64,000 nt of DNA, from assembly GCA_963799455.1 (NCBI GenBank), contig CAWCXF010000007.1:806001-870000 (forward strand). Direction: 5' to 3'. Source of the DNA: CAWCXF01 sp963799455 (GTDB taxonomy: Bacteria; Pseudomonadota; Alphaproteobacteria; Rhodobacterales; Rhodobacteraceae). A program made the translations under genes and the position numbers. This document shows positions 18,781-27,793 of the stretch, one piece after another. The notes under the pieces were generated by a model. That model searched no databases. It had not been told where the DNA came from and saw only the letters and a list, made by a program, of their open reading frames with translations. Position 1 is the stretch's first letter; every line of letters begins with the position of its first letter.

Positions 18781-19623
18781 ATGCTGGACCGGATCGTGCT
18801 CACGGGGGCCACGGGCGCCCTCGGCTCCAGGCTGCGCGCGCCGCTCTCCGCGATGGCCCGGACGCTCGTCTCGACCGACATCCGGGAGGCGCCGGGGGCG
18901 CTTCGGGACAACGAGTCCTGGGTCGCGGCCGACCTCGCCGACCTTCGGGCCGTCGAGGCGCTGATGGAGGGCGCCACCATGGTGGCCCATTTCGGCGCCA
19001 TCGCCGACGAGGCGCCCTGGGACGACATCCTGCACGCCAACATCCTCGGGGCCTACGCCGTCTGGGAGGCGGCGCATCGCGCGGGCGCCCGGCGCGTCGT
19101 CTACGCCTCGTCGATCCACGCGGTCGGCATGCACCCCAAGACGGCGCGCATCGGCGTGGACGCGCCCCACCGGCCCGACACCTTCTACGGCCTTTCGAAG
19201 TGCTTCGCCGAGGATCTCGGCCGCCTCTACTGGGAGAAGCGCGGGCTCGAATCGGTCCACCTGCGGATCCTGTCGTGCACCGAGCCGGTGGCCAACGCCC
19301 GCGCGCTGGGCTCGTGGCTCTCCTACGCCGACCTCGTGCGGCTGGTCACGCGTGCGCTCGACACGCCCGTCGTCGGCTTCACCGTGGCCTACGGCGTCTC
19401 CGCCAACGACCGCGCGCCGGTGGACAACTCGGGCGCGGGGCATCTCGGCTACGCGCCCCGCGACAACGCGGAAGGCTTCGCCGAGGCGATCCTCGCGGGC
19501 TCCCCGGCGCCCGACCCGCGCGACCCGGCGCATGCCTGCCACGGCGGCCCCTTCGCCGCGATCCCCCTGGGCGAGAGCGGCGTGGCCGCGATCGAGGCGT
19601 TGGCGTCGAAGGCCGGGGGCTGA
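18781..19623 (+). CDS. NAD-dependent epimerase/dehydratase, uronate-dehydrogenase-like
   Basis: A 280-residue extended short-chain dehydrogenase. The NAD motif LTGATGALGSRLR is at the N-terminus. The active site shows YASSIHAVG and the YxxxK pair in FYGLSKCFAEDLGRLY. The later stretch RILSCTEPVANARALGSWLS closely follows uronate dehydrogenases, which oxidise galacturonate or glucuronate to the aldarolactone. GAGGAG sits just upstream of ATG 18781, 10 bp after the oxidoreductase stop. The assignment to uronate dehydrogenase is moderate; other sugar dehydrogenases share this fold. Confidence 0.8.
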   Translation: MLDRIVLTGATGALGSRLRAPLSAMARTLVSTDIREAPGALRDNESWVAADLADLRAVEALMEGATMVAHFGAIADEAPWDDILHANILGAYAVWEAAHRAGARRVVYASSIHAVGMHPKTARIGVDAPHRPDTFYGLSKCFAEDLGRLYWEKRGLESVHLRILSCTEPVANARALGSWLSYADLVRLVTRALDTPVVGFTVAYGVSANDRAPVDNSGAGHLGYAPRDNAEGFAEAILAGSPAPDPRDPAHACHGGPFAAIPLGESGVAAIEALASKAGG

Positions 19624-19722
19624 GGCGGGCTTCACGGTGCCGAGACGGCGGGCGCCACCGTGCTGCACGCGGGCGCGAGGGGCCTTAGATGCGATCGGAC
19701 CGGGAGCGGAACGGAGGGCGGC

Positions 19723-20841
19723 ATGAGGATCGACGCGGTCGCGCTGCGCGTGGCGCTGGCGGTGGTGGTGGTGTTCTTCGCGGGCGTCGCGTGGCGGGCG
19801 GCCCCTTGGGTCGAGGCGGCGCTGATCGGCTGGGACGCCGAGCCGCGCGTGATCGCCGCGCGCGGGGATCTGGCGGACGACGAGGCGGCGACGATCGCGC
19901 TCTTCGAGGCGGCGCAGGGCTCCGTGGTGTCGGTCTCGACCGCCGCGCGGGTGGTCGATCCCTTCACCCGCAACGCGGTGGACGTGCCGCGCGGCACGGG
20001 CTCGGGCTTCGTCTGGGACGAGGCGGGCCACGTCGTGACCAACAACCACGTCATCGCCGGCGCCTCCGCCGCGGTGGTGCGGCTGGCCGACGGCCGCTCC
20101 TATCCCGCGCGCCTCGTGGGGGCGGATCCGACCCACGACCTCGCGGTGCTGCGCATCGGCTCGGGGCCGCTCAGGGACGCGCCGCCCCTGCCGGTCGGCA
20201 CCAGCGCCGACCTCCGCGTGGGCCAGAAGGTGTTCGCCATCGGCAACCCCTTCGGGCTCGACTTCACGCTCACGACCGGCGTGGTCTCGGCGCTCGAGCG
20301 CGAGCTTCCGACCGAGCGCGTGACGATCCGCGGCCTGATCCAGACCGACGCGGCGATCAACCCGGGCAACTCGGGCGGCCCGCTGCTCGACAGCGCGGGG
20401 CGCCTGATCGGCGTCAACACGGCGATCTACAGCCCCTCCGGGTCGAGCGCCGGCATCGGCTTCGCGGTGCCGGTGGACACCGTCAACCGCGTCGTGCCGC
20501 AGCTCATCGCCGAGGGGCGCTACACGCCGCCGGTGCTCGGCGTGAGCGTGGACGCGCGCGCCGACACGGTGGCGCGCCGGCAGGGCATCGAGGGCGTCCT
20601 GGTGCTCGGCGTCGATCCGGGCTCGCCGGCCGAGCGCGCCGGGCTGGTGCCCGCGCGCATCACCCCGGGCGGCGGGCTGATCCCCGGCGACGCCATCGTC
20701 GCCCTGGGCGGCAGCGTCATCGAGGGGGCGGGCGACCTGCTCGCGGCGCTCGACCTCTACCGCGCCGGCGACACGGTGCCCGTCTCGGTGCTGCGCGCCG
20801 GCGAGCGGGTCGAGGTCGAGGTGACGCTGGAGGCGGGGTAG
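19723..20841 (+). CDS. HtrA/DegP-like periplasmic serine protease with one PDZ domain
   Basis: A 372-residue S1C protease anchored by one N-terminal helix (VALAVVVVFFAGVAWRAAP). The trypsin-like triad is visible: His in VTNNHVIAG, Asp in THDLAVLRIG and Ser in NPGNSGGPLLD. One PDZ domain follows (VLGVDPGSPAERAGLVPARI, then GDAIVALGG). The single anchor plus single PDZ plan resembles DegS more than DegP. ATG 19723 has GGAGGG upstream. It stands alone, 100 bp after the SDR gene, and likely serves envelope protein quality control. Confidence 0.88.
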   Translation: MRIDAVALRVALAVVVVFFAGVAWRAAPWVEAALIGWDAEPRVIAARGDLADDEAATIALFEAAQGSVVSVSTAARVVDPFTRNAVDVPRGTGSGFVWDEAGHVVTNNHVIAGASAAVVRLADGRSYPARLVGADPTHDLAVLRIGSGPLRDAPPLPVGTSADLRVGQKVFAIGNPFGLDFTLTTGVVSALERELPTERVTIRGLIQTDAAINPGNSGGPLLDSAGRLIGVNTAIYSPSGSSAGIGFAVPVDTVNRVVPQLIAEGRYTPPVLGVSVDARADTVARRQGIEGVLVLGVDPGSPAERAGLVPARITPGGGLIPGDAIVALGGSVIEGAGDLLAALDLYRAGDTVPVSVLRAGERVEVEVTLEAG

Positions 20842-21349
20842 GGCGCGCGCGCGCCCCGCCGGCGGGGGGCTCCCCGGCGCGGGTGCCCGGCCTCGTGACG
20901 ACCGGCCTGCCGCTGCGTCGCCGGCGCGTTGCGCGACCCCCGCTCGCCCGGGGGATCGGCGTTCGACCCGAGGCCCGGTGCGGACGAGCGACCCGCCGCG
21001 GGGACGCCCTCCCCCGACCTGATGCACCCCCCCCGCGCCACCATCCTCGGCCCGGACGCGGGCGGCGAGGCCGGGCGCGGACATCGAAGCGAGCGCGCCT
21101 CCCGGCCTGAGCGGGGGCGGCCGGCGCCGCGCGGCTTCGAGCACGCGCCGTCTCCTCGCGCGAGCGGGCATGGGGGAGGAGGGGCGATGATGGCCGTCCC
21201 CCGCCCCGGGCCTCGCGCGCCTAGCCCCGAGCGCCGCCGCGATGCCGATCCGCCCCGGGCCGCGCCCCGTCGCGCGCGCCGTCTCGCGCGCCGTTGCGCG
21301 GCTGTCGCATGGTCGCGCTATGCTCGCGCCCGGCGAAGGCGGGGACGGC
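20842..21349. other. 508-bp gene-free stretch
   Basis: GC-rich DNA between the protease and aquaporin genes. No coding region, repeat or RNA is convincing. Overlapping open frames exist on both strands but show only the compositional bias of the region. Confidence 0.4.
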
Positions 21350-22069
21350 ATGGCGGGGACGGCGGGGCGCAGGATCGCGGCGGAGGCGCTGGGGACGGCG
21401 GGGCTCCTCGCCGTCGTGGTGGGCTCGGGCGTGATGGCCGACGCGCTGACGCCCGACGACGCGGTGGCGCTCCTGGCCAACGCGATCGCCACGGGGGCGG
21501 GGCTCGTGGTGCTGATCCTCGTCCTCGGGCCGGTGTCGGGGGCGCACATGAACCCGGCCGTGACTCTGGCCTTCCTCATGCGCGGCGAGATCGGCGCCGC
21601 GATGGCCGCGGGCTACGCGCTGGCGCAGGTCGCGGGCGGGGTGGCGGGGGTGGCGCTGGCGCACGCGATGTTCGACCTGCCGATCGTGCAGGTCTCGATC
21701 AAGGCGCGCGACGGGCTCGGCCAGGGCCTGGGCGAGGGGGTCGCCACCTTCGCGCTGGTGCTCACGATCCTCGGCACGGCGCGCTCGCGCCCCGAGGCGG
21801 TGCCCTACGCCGTGGGCCTCGTCATCACCGCGGGCTACTGGTTCACCTCCTCCACGAGCTTCGCCAACCCCGCCGTGACGCTCGCCCGCACCCTCACCGA
21901 CAGCTTCGCCGGCATCGCGCCCGGCTCCGCCCCCGCCTTCGTCGCGGCCCAGGCCGCGGGGGCGGCGCTCGCCGTCGCCGTGGCGCGCTGGCTCCTGGAG
22001 GGGCGCGCGACGCCCGAGGGCCGGCGAGAGGCGCATGCGGGCGACGAGCGCCCTGAGCCCGACGCCTGA
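21350..22069 (+). CDS. aquaporin / MIP family channel
   Basis: A 239-residue membrane channel with six helices and both half-helix motifs: HMNPAVTLAF in the first half and FANPAVTLAR in the second. It begins with the usual AAEALGTAGLLAVVVGSGVM helix. ATG 21350 is favoured because GAAGG/GGGG lies just upstream; ATG 21320 would add ten residues with no homology. The SSTSFANPAVT form is typical of the soil-bacterial aquaglyceroporin-like subgroup sometimes linked to arsenic genes, but no ars gene is nearby. Its solute (water, glycerol or metalloid) cannot be decided. Confidence 0.88.
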   Translation: MAGTAGRRIAAEALGTAGLLAVVVGSGVMADALTPDDAVALLANAIATGAGLVVLILVLGPVSGAHMNPAVTLAFLMRGEIGAAMAAGYALAQVAGGVAGVALAHAMFDLPIVQVSIKARDGLGQGLGEGVATFALVLTILGTARSRPEAVPYAVGLVITAGYWFTSSTSFANPAVTLARTLTDSFAGIAPGSAPAFVAAQAAGAALAVAVARWLLEGRATPEGRREAHAGDERPEPDA

Positions 22070-22098
22070 GAGGCGCGGACGGCCCGGCCCCGGCGCGA

Positions 22099-22123
22099 GC
22101 CGGCGGCGCGGCCCGCCGCCGGC
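22099..22123 (+). terminator. hairpin after the aquaporin gene
   Basis: GCCGGCGGCG (22099-22108) pairs perfectly with CGCCGCCGGC (22114-22123) around a 5-nt loop, 30 bp past the aquaporin stop. It lies between convergent genes (aquaporin and modC), so it may serve both. No T-tract. Confidence 0.5.
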
Positions 22124-22205
22124 GGCCGCCCGATCTCCGTCGCGGACCGCGTCGGGAGCCCAGGCGCCGTCAGGCGCCCCGAAGGCCACCCCGCCATGCG
22201 CGGGC

Positions 22206-23339
22206 TCACGGCGACGAACCCCCGCCCGCCTCTGACCCGCCACCCGCGCTCGGGCCGCCGATGTCGCGGGGGGCGACGCTGACGGCCTTGAGGACGGCGA
22301 AGCAGCGCGTGCCGGGCGCGAGGCCCAAGGAGCGCACCGAGCGGCGGGTGATCCGCGCCAGCAGCCGGTCCCCGCCGGCGAGCAGGCCCACCGCCGCGCC
22401 GGGCCCCTCGCCCTCGTGGATCGCGGTGACCACCACCGGCAGGACGTTGAGCGCGCTGATGCCCGCGGGCGGGTCGAGCGCCAGGATCACGTCCTGGGCC
22501 GCGATCCGCACCCGAACCTGCGCGCCCACGGGCGCGTCGATGCGCGGCAGCCACAGCCGCCCGGCGCCCGAGTCGATCTCGGTCAGGCCGTCGGCCCCGT
22601 CGTGGCCCCTCACGCGCGCGCGCAGCACCGCGCCCGCCTCGCGCACGCCCAGGGCGCGCACCGCGTCGGGGTCGGCGAGCATCGCCTCGGCGGGGCCGGC
22701 GCGCGCCACGCGGCCCGCCTCGATCGCCACCACCGTGGTGGCGAGCCGCGCGACCTCCGCGACCGAGTGGCTGACGTAGAGGATCGGCATCCGCGCCTCG
22801 TCGCGCAGCCGCTCCAGGTAGGGGAGGATCTCGGCCCGCCGCGCCTCGTCGAGCGACGCCAGCGGCTCGTCCATCAGCAGGATCCGTGGACCCGACAGCA
22901 GCGCCCGGCCGATGGCGACCCGGCTCGCCTCCCCGCCCGAGAGAGCGCCGGGCCGGCGGTCGAGCAGAGGGCCTATCCCCAGGAGATCCACGACGCGCGC
23001 GGGGCTCTCGAGGACCGCGCCGCGCGGTGCGAACCAGCGGCCGAAGGCGAGGTTCTGGCGCACGCTGAGATGCGGGAAGAGCCGCGCCTCCTGGAACACG
23101 GTGCCGACGCGCCGCCGATGCGCGGGCACGCTGAGGCCCGCGGCGGTGTCGAGCAGCACGGCGCCGTCCACCGCGACGCGGCCGCGATCGGGCGCGAGCA
23201 GCCCCGCCACCGCGTTGACGATCGTCGTCTTGCCCGAGCCCGAGCGCCCGAAGAGGGCCGTGACGCCGGGCGGCGCCGCGAAGGCCGCGTCGAGCCGGAA
23301 CGCCCCGAAGCGGTGCCCGAGCGCGACCTCCAGCGTCAC
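22206..23339 (-). CDS. modC: molybdate ABC transporter ATP-binding protein ModC
   Basis: A 377-residue ATPase of the molybdate importer. Walker A is FGRSGSGKTTIVNAVAG, signature LSGGEASRVAIGRALL, Walker B ILLMDEPLASLD, switch His YVSHSVAEV. The C-terminal third carries the molybdate-binding TOBE/Mop domain (SALNVLPVVVTAIHEGEG, then LLARITRRSVRSLGLAPG), which separates ModC from other ATPases. Start is GTG 23339. Upstream modB is 344 bp away, an unusual distance for an ABC operon, where these two genes usually abut; the gap holds tandem repeats. Confidence 0.93.
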   Translation of the reverse strand: MTLEVALGHRFGAFRLDAAFAAPPGVTALFGRSGSGKTTIVNAVAGLLAPDRGRVAVDGAVLLDTAAGLSVPAHRRRVGTVFQEARLFPHLSVRQNLAFGRWFAPRGAVLESPARVVDLLGIGPLLDRRPGALSGGEASRVAIGRALLSGPRILLMDEPLASLDEARRAEILPYLERLRDEARMPILYVSHSVAEVARLATTVVAIEAGRVARAGPAEAMLADPDAVRALGVREAGAVLRARVRGHDGADGLTEIDSGAGRLWLPRIDAPVGAQVRVRIAAQDVILALDPPAGISALNVLPVVVTAIHEGEGPGAAVGLLAGGDRLLARITRRSVRSLGLAPGTRCFAVLKAVSVAPRDIGGPSAGGGSEAGGGSSP

Positions 23340-23606
23340 GGGCGGGCGTTCCGGCGCATCCCGATCAAGCGGGCGCGCAGGCCCGGCGACGCGCTCAGGG
23401 CCGTCGCGCGCGCTTCCCGCCGGCCGGTCATCGCGCGCACGCCGCGCCTGCGGGCGAGGGACGGCGGGGGGGGCTCGATCCGGCAGCGCGGCCCGTGCCC
23501 ATCACGAGCCCCCACCCGGCGCGTGCCTCCCCGCCGGTCCGCCCCGTGGCCCCTCGCCCGCGCGCGGCCCGCCCCGTGCCGGCCCGTCGGGTCCGCCGGT
23601 CTCCCG

Positions 23607-23655
23607 GCGGTCCCCCGTCGGCGGTCCCCCGTCGGCGGTCCCCCGTCGGCGGTCC
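23607..23655. repeat. 14-bp tandem repeat in the modB-modC gap
   Basis: Three perfect copies of gcggtcccccgtcg (23607-23648) plus a partial fourth lie in the 344-bp gap (23340-23683) between modB and modC. The rest of that gap is GC-rich, with no gene or recognisable signal on either strand. Confidence 0.85.
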
Positions 23656-23683
23656 GGCGAGCGCGGATCCGCCGCGCGGCGCC

Positions 23684-24388
23684 TCACCGGCCGGCGATCC
23701 GCGCGGCGACCCGGCGCGCGACGAGCTCGGAGGCGAGCAGCGCCCCCATGGCGATGGCGACGGAGAGGGCGACGAGGCGCAGCGCGGACGCCTCGCCGCC
23801 GGGCACTTGCAGGAAGGCGTAGATCGCCGTCGGCAGGGTCTGGGTCTGGCCGGGGATGTTCGACACGAAGGTGATGGTGGCGCCGAACTCGCCCATCGCC
23901 TTGGCGAAGGCGAGGATGCTCCCTGCGAGGATGCCGGGCGCGATCAGCGGCAGGGTGACGACCGCGAAGGCCCATGGCCGGCTCGCGCCGAGCGTCGCCG
24001 CGGCCTCCTCGAGCTTGGGATCGACCGCCTCGATGGCGAGGCGGATGGCGCGCACCATCAGCGGGAAGGCCATCACCGCGCCGGCCAGCGCCGCCCCGGT
24101 CCAGCGGAAGGCGAGGACGATCCCCAGCTGCTCCAGGAGCGCTCCCGCCGGCCCCCGCCGCCCGAACGCCAGCAGCAGCAGGTAGCCCGTCACCACCGGC
24201 GGCAGGATCAAGGGCAGGTGGACGAGCCCGTTGAGCAGCCCCCGGCCGGGGAAGCGGCCGCGCGCGAGCGCGAGCGCCACCAGCACGCCGAAGGGCAGGC
24301 TCGCCGCCGTCGCCCAGGCCGAGACCTTGAGCGAGAGCGCCACCGCCTGCCACTCCTGCTGCGTGAGCCACCCCCCGAACCCTCCCAT
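23684..24388 (-). CDS. modB: molybdate ABC transporter permease ModB
   Basis: A 234-residue inner-membrane permease with about five helices. It carries the cytoplasmic EAA loop that docks ModC: EEAAATLGASRPWAFAVVTL, then PLIAPGILAGSILAFAKAMGE in the usual form, and GEFGATITFVSNIPGQTQT, a ModB hallmark. ATG 24388 lies 10 bp after the modA stop; a start at 24424 would overlap modA and lacks support. Confidence 0.92.
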   Translation of the reverse strand: MGGFGGWLTQQEWQAVALSLKVSAWATAASLPFGVLVALALARGRFPGRGLLNGLVHLPLILPPVVTGYLLLLAFGRRGPAGALLEQLGIVLAFRWTGAALAGAVMAFPLMVRAIRLAIEAVDPKLEEAAATLGASRPWAFAVVTLPLIAPGILAGSILAFAKAMGEFGATITFVSNIPGQTQTLPTAIYAFLQVPGGEASALRLVALSVAIAMGALLASELVARRVAARIAGR

Positions 24389-24398
24389 GCCGCGCCGG

Positions 24399-25193
24399 TC
24401 AGCCCGCGAGGACCGCGAAGCCATGGCGCTCGAACACCGCCCGCGCCTCGGGCGATCCGAGATGGTCGAGGAAGGCGCGCGCCTGCGGGTGGGCCGACCC
24501 GGCCGTCACCGCGGCGGGGTAGGCGATGGGCGCGTGCGAGCCCTCGGGGAAGGGGCCCAGCACGCTCACCCGCGGCTCGGCCAGGGCGTCGGTGGCGTAG
24601 ACCACGCCGAGGGGCGCCTCGCCGAGCGCCACCAGCGCCAGGGCCGCGCGCGCGTTGTCGGCCTGGACCACCCGGGGCGCGACCGCGTCCCACAGGCCGA
24701 GCGAGGTCAGCGCCTCGCGCCCGTAGAGGCCCGCGGGCACCGCGTCGAGCAGCGCCATCGCCAGCCGTCCCTCGCCGAGCATCCCCGCGAGGTCGAGGCC
24801 GGGCCCGATCGCCACCGGCTCGGCCGGGCCGTGCGCGATCAGGACGAGGCGGTTCGACAGCAGATCCCGGCGCGTGCCGGTCCGGATCAGGCCGTCGGCC
24901 TCCAGCGCGTCCATCCACGCCTCGTTGGCCGAGACGAAGACGTCCGCCGGCGCGCCCTGCTCGATCTGGCGCGCGAGCGCGGAGCTGCCGGCGTAGGACG
25001 CCGTCACGGGCCGGCCAGTCGCGGCCTCCCAGCCTCGGGCGATCTCGCCCATCGCGCCGCCGAGGCTCGCCGCGGCGAACACCACGAGCGCCTCGTCCCC
25101 TCGCGCCCATGCGGCCGAGCCCAGGGCGGCCGCGCAGGCCGAGGCGGCCGCGAGGCCGATCGCGGCGCGGCGCGGGATGGCGGTGGATCGCAT
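24399..25193 (-). CDS. modA: molybdate ABC transporter substrate-binding protein ModA
   Basis: A 264-residue periplasmic molybdate/tungstate-binding protein. The signal peptide (RRAAIGLAAASACAAALGSA) is followed by LVVFAAASLGGAMGEIARGW, SYAGSSALARQIEQGAPADV and FVSANEAWMDALEADG, all standard ModA segments that contact the oxyanion. ATG 25193 has GAGGA about 9 nt upstream. It is the first gene of modA-modB-modC. Confidence 0.93.
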   Translation of the reverse strand: MRSTAIPRRAAIGLAAASACAAALGSAAWARGDEALVVFAAASLGGAMGEIARGWEAATGRPVTASYAGSSALARQIEQGAPADVFVSANEAWMDALEADGLIRTGTRRDLLSNRLVLIAHGPAEPVAIGPGLDLAGMLGEGRLAMALLDAVPAGLYGREALTSLGLWDAVAPRVVQADNARAALALVALGEAPLGVVYATDALAEPRVSVLGPFPEGSHAPIAYPAAVTAGSAHPQARAFLDHLGSPEARAVFERHGFAVLAG

Positions 25194-25364
25194 CGGGGGC
25201 GTCCTCGGGCGAGCGTTGCGTCGCGCGCAGCATCGCACCGCTCCCCGACGGGCGCCATCCCAGGGGCGGCGTCGCGCCGAGGGCGCCCCCGTCGGACGAC
25301 GAGGCCCCCGCCGGGGGCGGGGGCTTCGGGCCGATCCGCGCGCCCGAGGGCGCGGGGTTCGGGG

Positions 25365-25925
25365 TCAGGCGGAGCGGCGGCGCAGCAGGCCGAAGGCGCC
25401 CAGCGCGCCGAGCATCAAGGCGCCCGCCGCCGGCACCGGGATCGCCGCGACGCTGATGCGGTCCACGTCGAAGCCGCCCGTGGGCCTGCCGCCCGTGGGC
25501 GACTGGTCGATCAGGCGCAGCGTCTTGTAAGCGCCCGCGAAGGCGAACGGGGCACCCTCGGGCGACTGCGCGCCCGGGGCCTTGTTCGTCACCGTGGCCA
25601 GGTCGGTGAACACCCCGCCCCGGCCGCCCTGGATCAGGACCGATTCGAGCGGACCGTTCGCGCTGAAGCTCACCTCGACCACCGAGCCCGGCCCGGTGAA
25701 GAAGCGGTCGAAGGTGAAGTCCACCACCGCGCCGAAGCCCAGCTCGAAGAAGTCGCCGAGCGAGTCCCCGAGCGCGTTGGCGAGGTTGGCGCGGTCGTTG
25801 TTGGTGCCGCGGGGGCCGTCCACGACGACCGTGGCGTCGGTCGCGTAGACGGGCGCGGCGCCGGCGCCGAAGGCCGAGCCTGCGACGAGCGTGGCCGCGA
25901 TCGCGGTGGTCCTCAAGACGTGCAT
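25365..25925 (-). CDS. VPLPA-CTERM sorting domain protein
   Basis: A 186-residue exported protein of unknown role. It has an N-terminal signal peptide (RTTAIAATLVAGSAFGAGAA) and a C-terminal sorting signal, IPVPAAGALMLGALGAFGLL followed by RRRSA. This tripartite motif-helix-basic tail is the VPLPA-CTERM type, recognised by exosortase-like enzymes in Rhodobacterales. The middle is beta-rich and contains DVDRISVAAIPVP, as in other PEP-CTERM-class proteins. ATG 25925 has AGGAG about 8 nt upstream. It is monocistronic on the minus strand, and no exosortase gene lies in the window. Confidence 0.85.
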   Translation of the reverse strand: MHVLRTTAIAATLVAGSAFGAGAAPVYATDATVVVDGPRGTNNDRANLANALGDSLGDFFELGFGAVVDFTFDRFFTGPGSVVEVSFSANGPLESVLIQGGRGGVFTDLATVTNKAPGAQSPEGAPFAFAGAYKTLRLIDQSPTGGRPTGGFDVDRISVAAIPVPAAGALMLGALGAFGLLRRRSA

Positions 25926-26227
25926 GTCGGACTCCTGACGGTCGAAAGGCATAGCGACATAAGAGCGAGCGGCTCCAAGGCCACGCACTTCTTGGTTGTG
26001 CATAGACCGCCCCGAAGGGGGAGTCGAGCGTCGAGTCGGGATTTTGTCTCGCACGCTCCGCCCCGGGCCGTCGGCCGCCTCCGGGTCAGGCGGTCCCCCG
26101 CCTCCCGTCGCCTCCCGTCGCCCCCCCCGTCGCCCCCCCGTCGCCCCCCGTCCGTGCCCCGTCGCCCCTCGTGTTGCCCCCGTGCCGCGCGCTGGCTACA
26201 CCCCCCGCGCCGACCCGAGGAGCGCGC
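25926..26227. other. 302-bp divergent region with pyrimidine-rich repeats
   Basis: It separates the VPLPA-CTERM gene (minus) from hisS (plus). The half near 25,950-26,060 is AT-richer and probably holds the minus-strand promoter. From about 26,098 to 26,175 the plus strand is a run of imperfect ccgtcgcc(c) units (about seven), a strong strand asymmetry of pyrimidines. No gene is seen. Confidence 0.5.
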
Positions 26228-27793
26228 ATGGCCAAGCAGAGGACACCTCGCCCCAAGGCCGAGCCGCCGCGGGGCTTCCGCGACGACATGGGCGCGGCCG
26301 TCGCAGAGCGCCGGGCGATGCTCGGGCGCATCGGCGAGGTCTACGAGCGCCACGGCTTCGAGCCCCTGGAGACGCCGGCGCTGGAGACCGCGGAGGCGCT
26401 GGGCTCCTTCCTGCCCGATGTCGATCGGCCCAACGCGGGCGTGTTCGCCTTCCGCGACGGGGGCGAGGGCGACGGCCCCTGGCTCGCGCTGCGCTACGAC
26501 CTGACGGCGCCGCTCGCGCGGGTCGCGGCCCAGCACCGCGCCGATCTGCCGAGCCCCTACCGGCGCTACGCCATGGGCCCGGTGTGGCGCGACGAGAAGC
26601 CGGGGCCGGGGCGCTACCGGCAGTTCTATCAGTGCGACGCCGACACGGTGGGCGCGCCGTCCGTCGCGGCCGACGCGGAGATCGCCGCGATGCTCGCCGA
26701 GGCGCTGGAGGCGGCGGGCATCGCGCGGGGCGACTGCCTGATCCGGCTCGGCAACCGGAAGGTGCTCGACGGGGTGCTGGAGGCGATCGGGCGCCGGGGC
26801 GACGACTCGCCGGACGGGGCGGGCCCGATCGAGGGCGCCGTCGAACTCGGGCCGAAGACGGCCGCCGGGAGGAGCGTCGAGCGGGCGGCGGCGATCCTGC
26901 GCACGATCGACAAGTTCGACAAGGTGGGGGAGGCGGGCGTGCGCGCGCTGCTGACCTCGGGCCGGCGCGACGAGTCGGGCGCCTTCATCGAGGGGGTGGG
27001 CCTCTCGCCCGGCGAGGCCGAGCCCGTGATCGCCTTCCTCACCGCCCGCGCGGCCACGCCCGAGGCGACGCTCGCGGCCCTGCGCGACGTGGTGGGCGGC
27101 TCGCAGGCCGGACGGCGCGGCATCGAGGAGCTGGAGACGGTGGCCGAGCTTCTCGACCGCCTCGGGCTCGGGGCCGACCGCGCCGTCATCGACCCCTCGG
27201 TCGTGCGGGGCTTGGGCTACTACACCGGCCCGGTGCTGGAGGCGGATCTCACCTTCGAGACGCCGGGCGAGGACGGGCTGCCGCGCCGCTTCGGCTCGGT
27301 CGCGGGCGGCGGGCGCTACGACGACCTCGTCAAGCGCTTCACCGGCCAGGCGGTGCCGGCGACGGGCGTCTCGATCGGCGTCGATCGGCTGCTCGCGGCG
27401 CTGCACGCCTCGGGCCGCGCGGCCCGCGCGCAGCCCGGGCCGGTGGTGGTCACCGTGATGGACCGCGACCGGGTCGCCGAGTCGATGGCGATGGCGGCCG
27501 AGCTGCGCGCGGCGGGGGTGCGCGCCGAGGTCTATCTCGGCAACCCCAAGAGCTTCGGCAACCAGCTCAAATACGCCGACAGACGGACGAGCCCCGCGGC
27601 CGTCATCCAGGGCTCGGACGAGGCCGCGCGCGGCGTGGTGCAGGTCAAGGATCTGGCGCTCGGGGCGGCGATCGCCGAGGGCGCGTCGCTGGAGGAGTGG
27701 CGCGAGCGCCCCGCCCAGGCCGAGGTGCCGCGGGCCGAGCTGGTGGCCGAGGTCAAGCGCGTCCTTGCGCGCCTCGCCTCGCCGGGGGGCTGA
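26228..27793 (+). CDS. hisS: histidine--tRNA ligase HisS
   Basis: A 521-residue class II aminoacyl-tRNA synthetase that charges tRNA-His. Motif 1 region is PRGFRDDM; motif 2 is RYAMGPVWRDEKPGPGRYRQ; the histidine-A region is VVRGLGYYTGPVLEAD; motif 3 is PATGVSIGVDRLLAAL. The C-terminal anticodon-binding domain ends with RAELVAEVKRVL. The length and the LALRYDLTAPLARVAAQH form are those of the alphaproteobacterial HisRS. ATG 26228 has GAGGAG 5 nt upstream. It heads a hisS-hisZ-hisG run. Confidence 0.96.
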   Translation: MAKQRTPRPKAEPPRGFRDDMGAAVAERRAMLGRIGEVYERHGFEPLETPALETAEALGSFLPDVDRPNAGVFAFRDGGEGDGPWLALRYDLTAPLARVAAQHRADLPSPYRRYAMGPVWRDEKPGPGRYRQFYQCDADTVGAPSVAADAEIAAMLAEALEAAGIARGDCLIRLGNRKVLDGVLEAIGRRGDDSPDGAGPIEGAVELGPKTAAGRSVERAAAILRTIDKFDKVGEAGVRALLTSGRRDESGAFIEGVGLSPGEAEPVIAFLTARAATPEATLAALRDVVGGSQAGRRGIEELETVAELLDRLGLGADRAVIDPSVVRGLGYYTGPVLEADLTFETPGEDGLPRRFGSVAGGGRYDDLVKRFTGQAVPATGVSIGVDRLLAALHASGRAARAQPGPVVVTVMDRDRVAESMAMAAELRAAGVRAEVYLGNPKSFGNQLKYADRRTSPAAVIQGSDEAARGVVQVKDLALGAAIAEGASLEEWRERPAQAEVPRAELVAEVKRVLARLASPGG

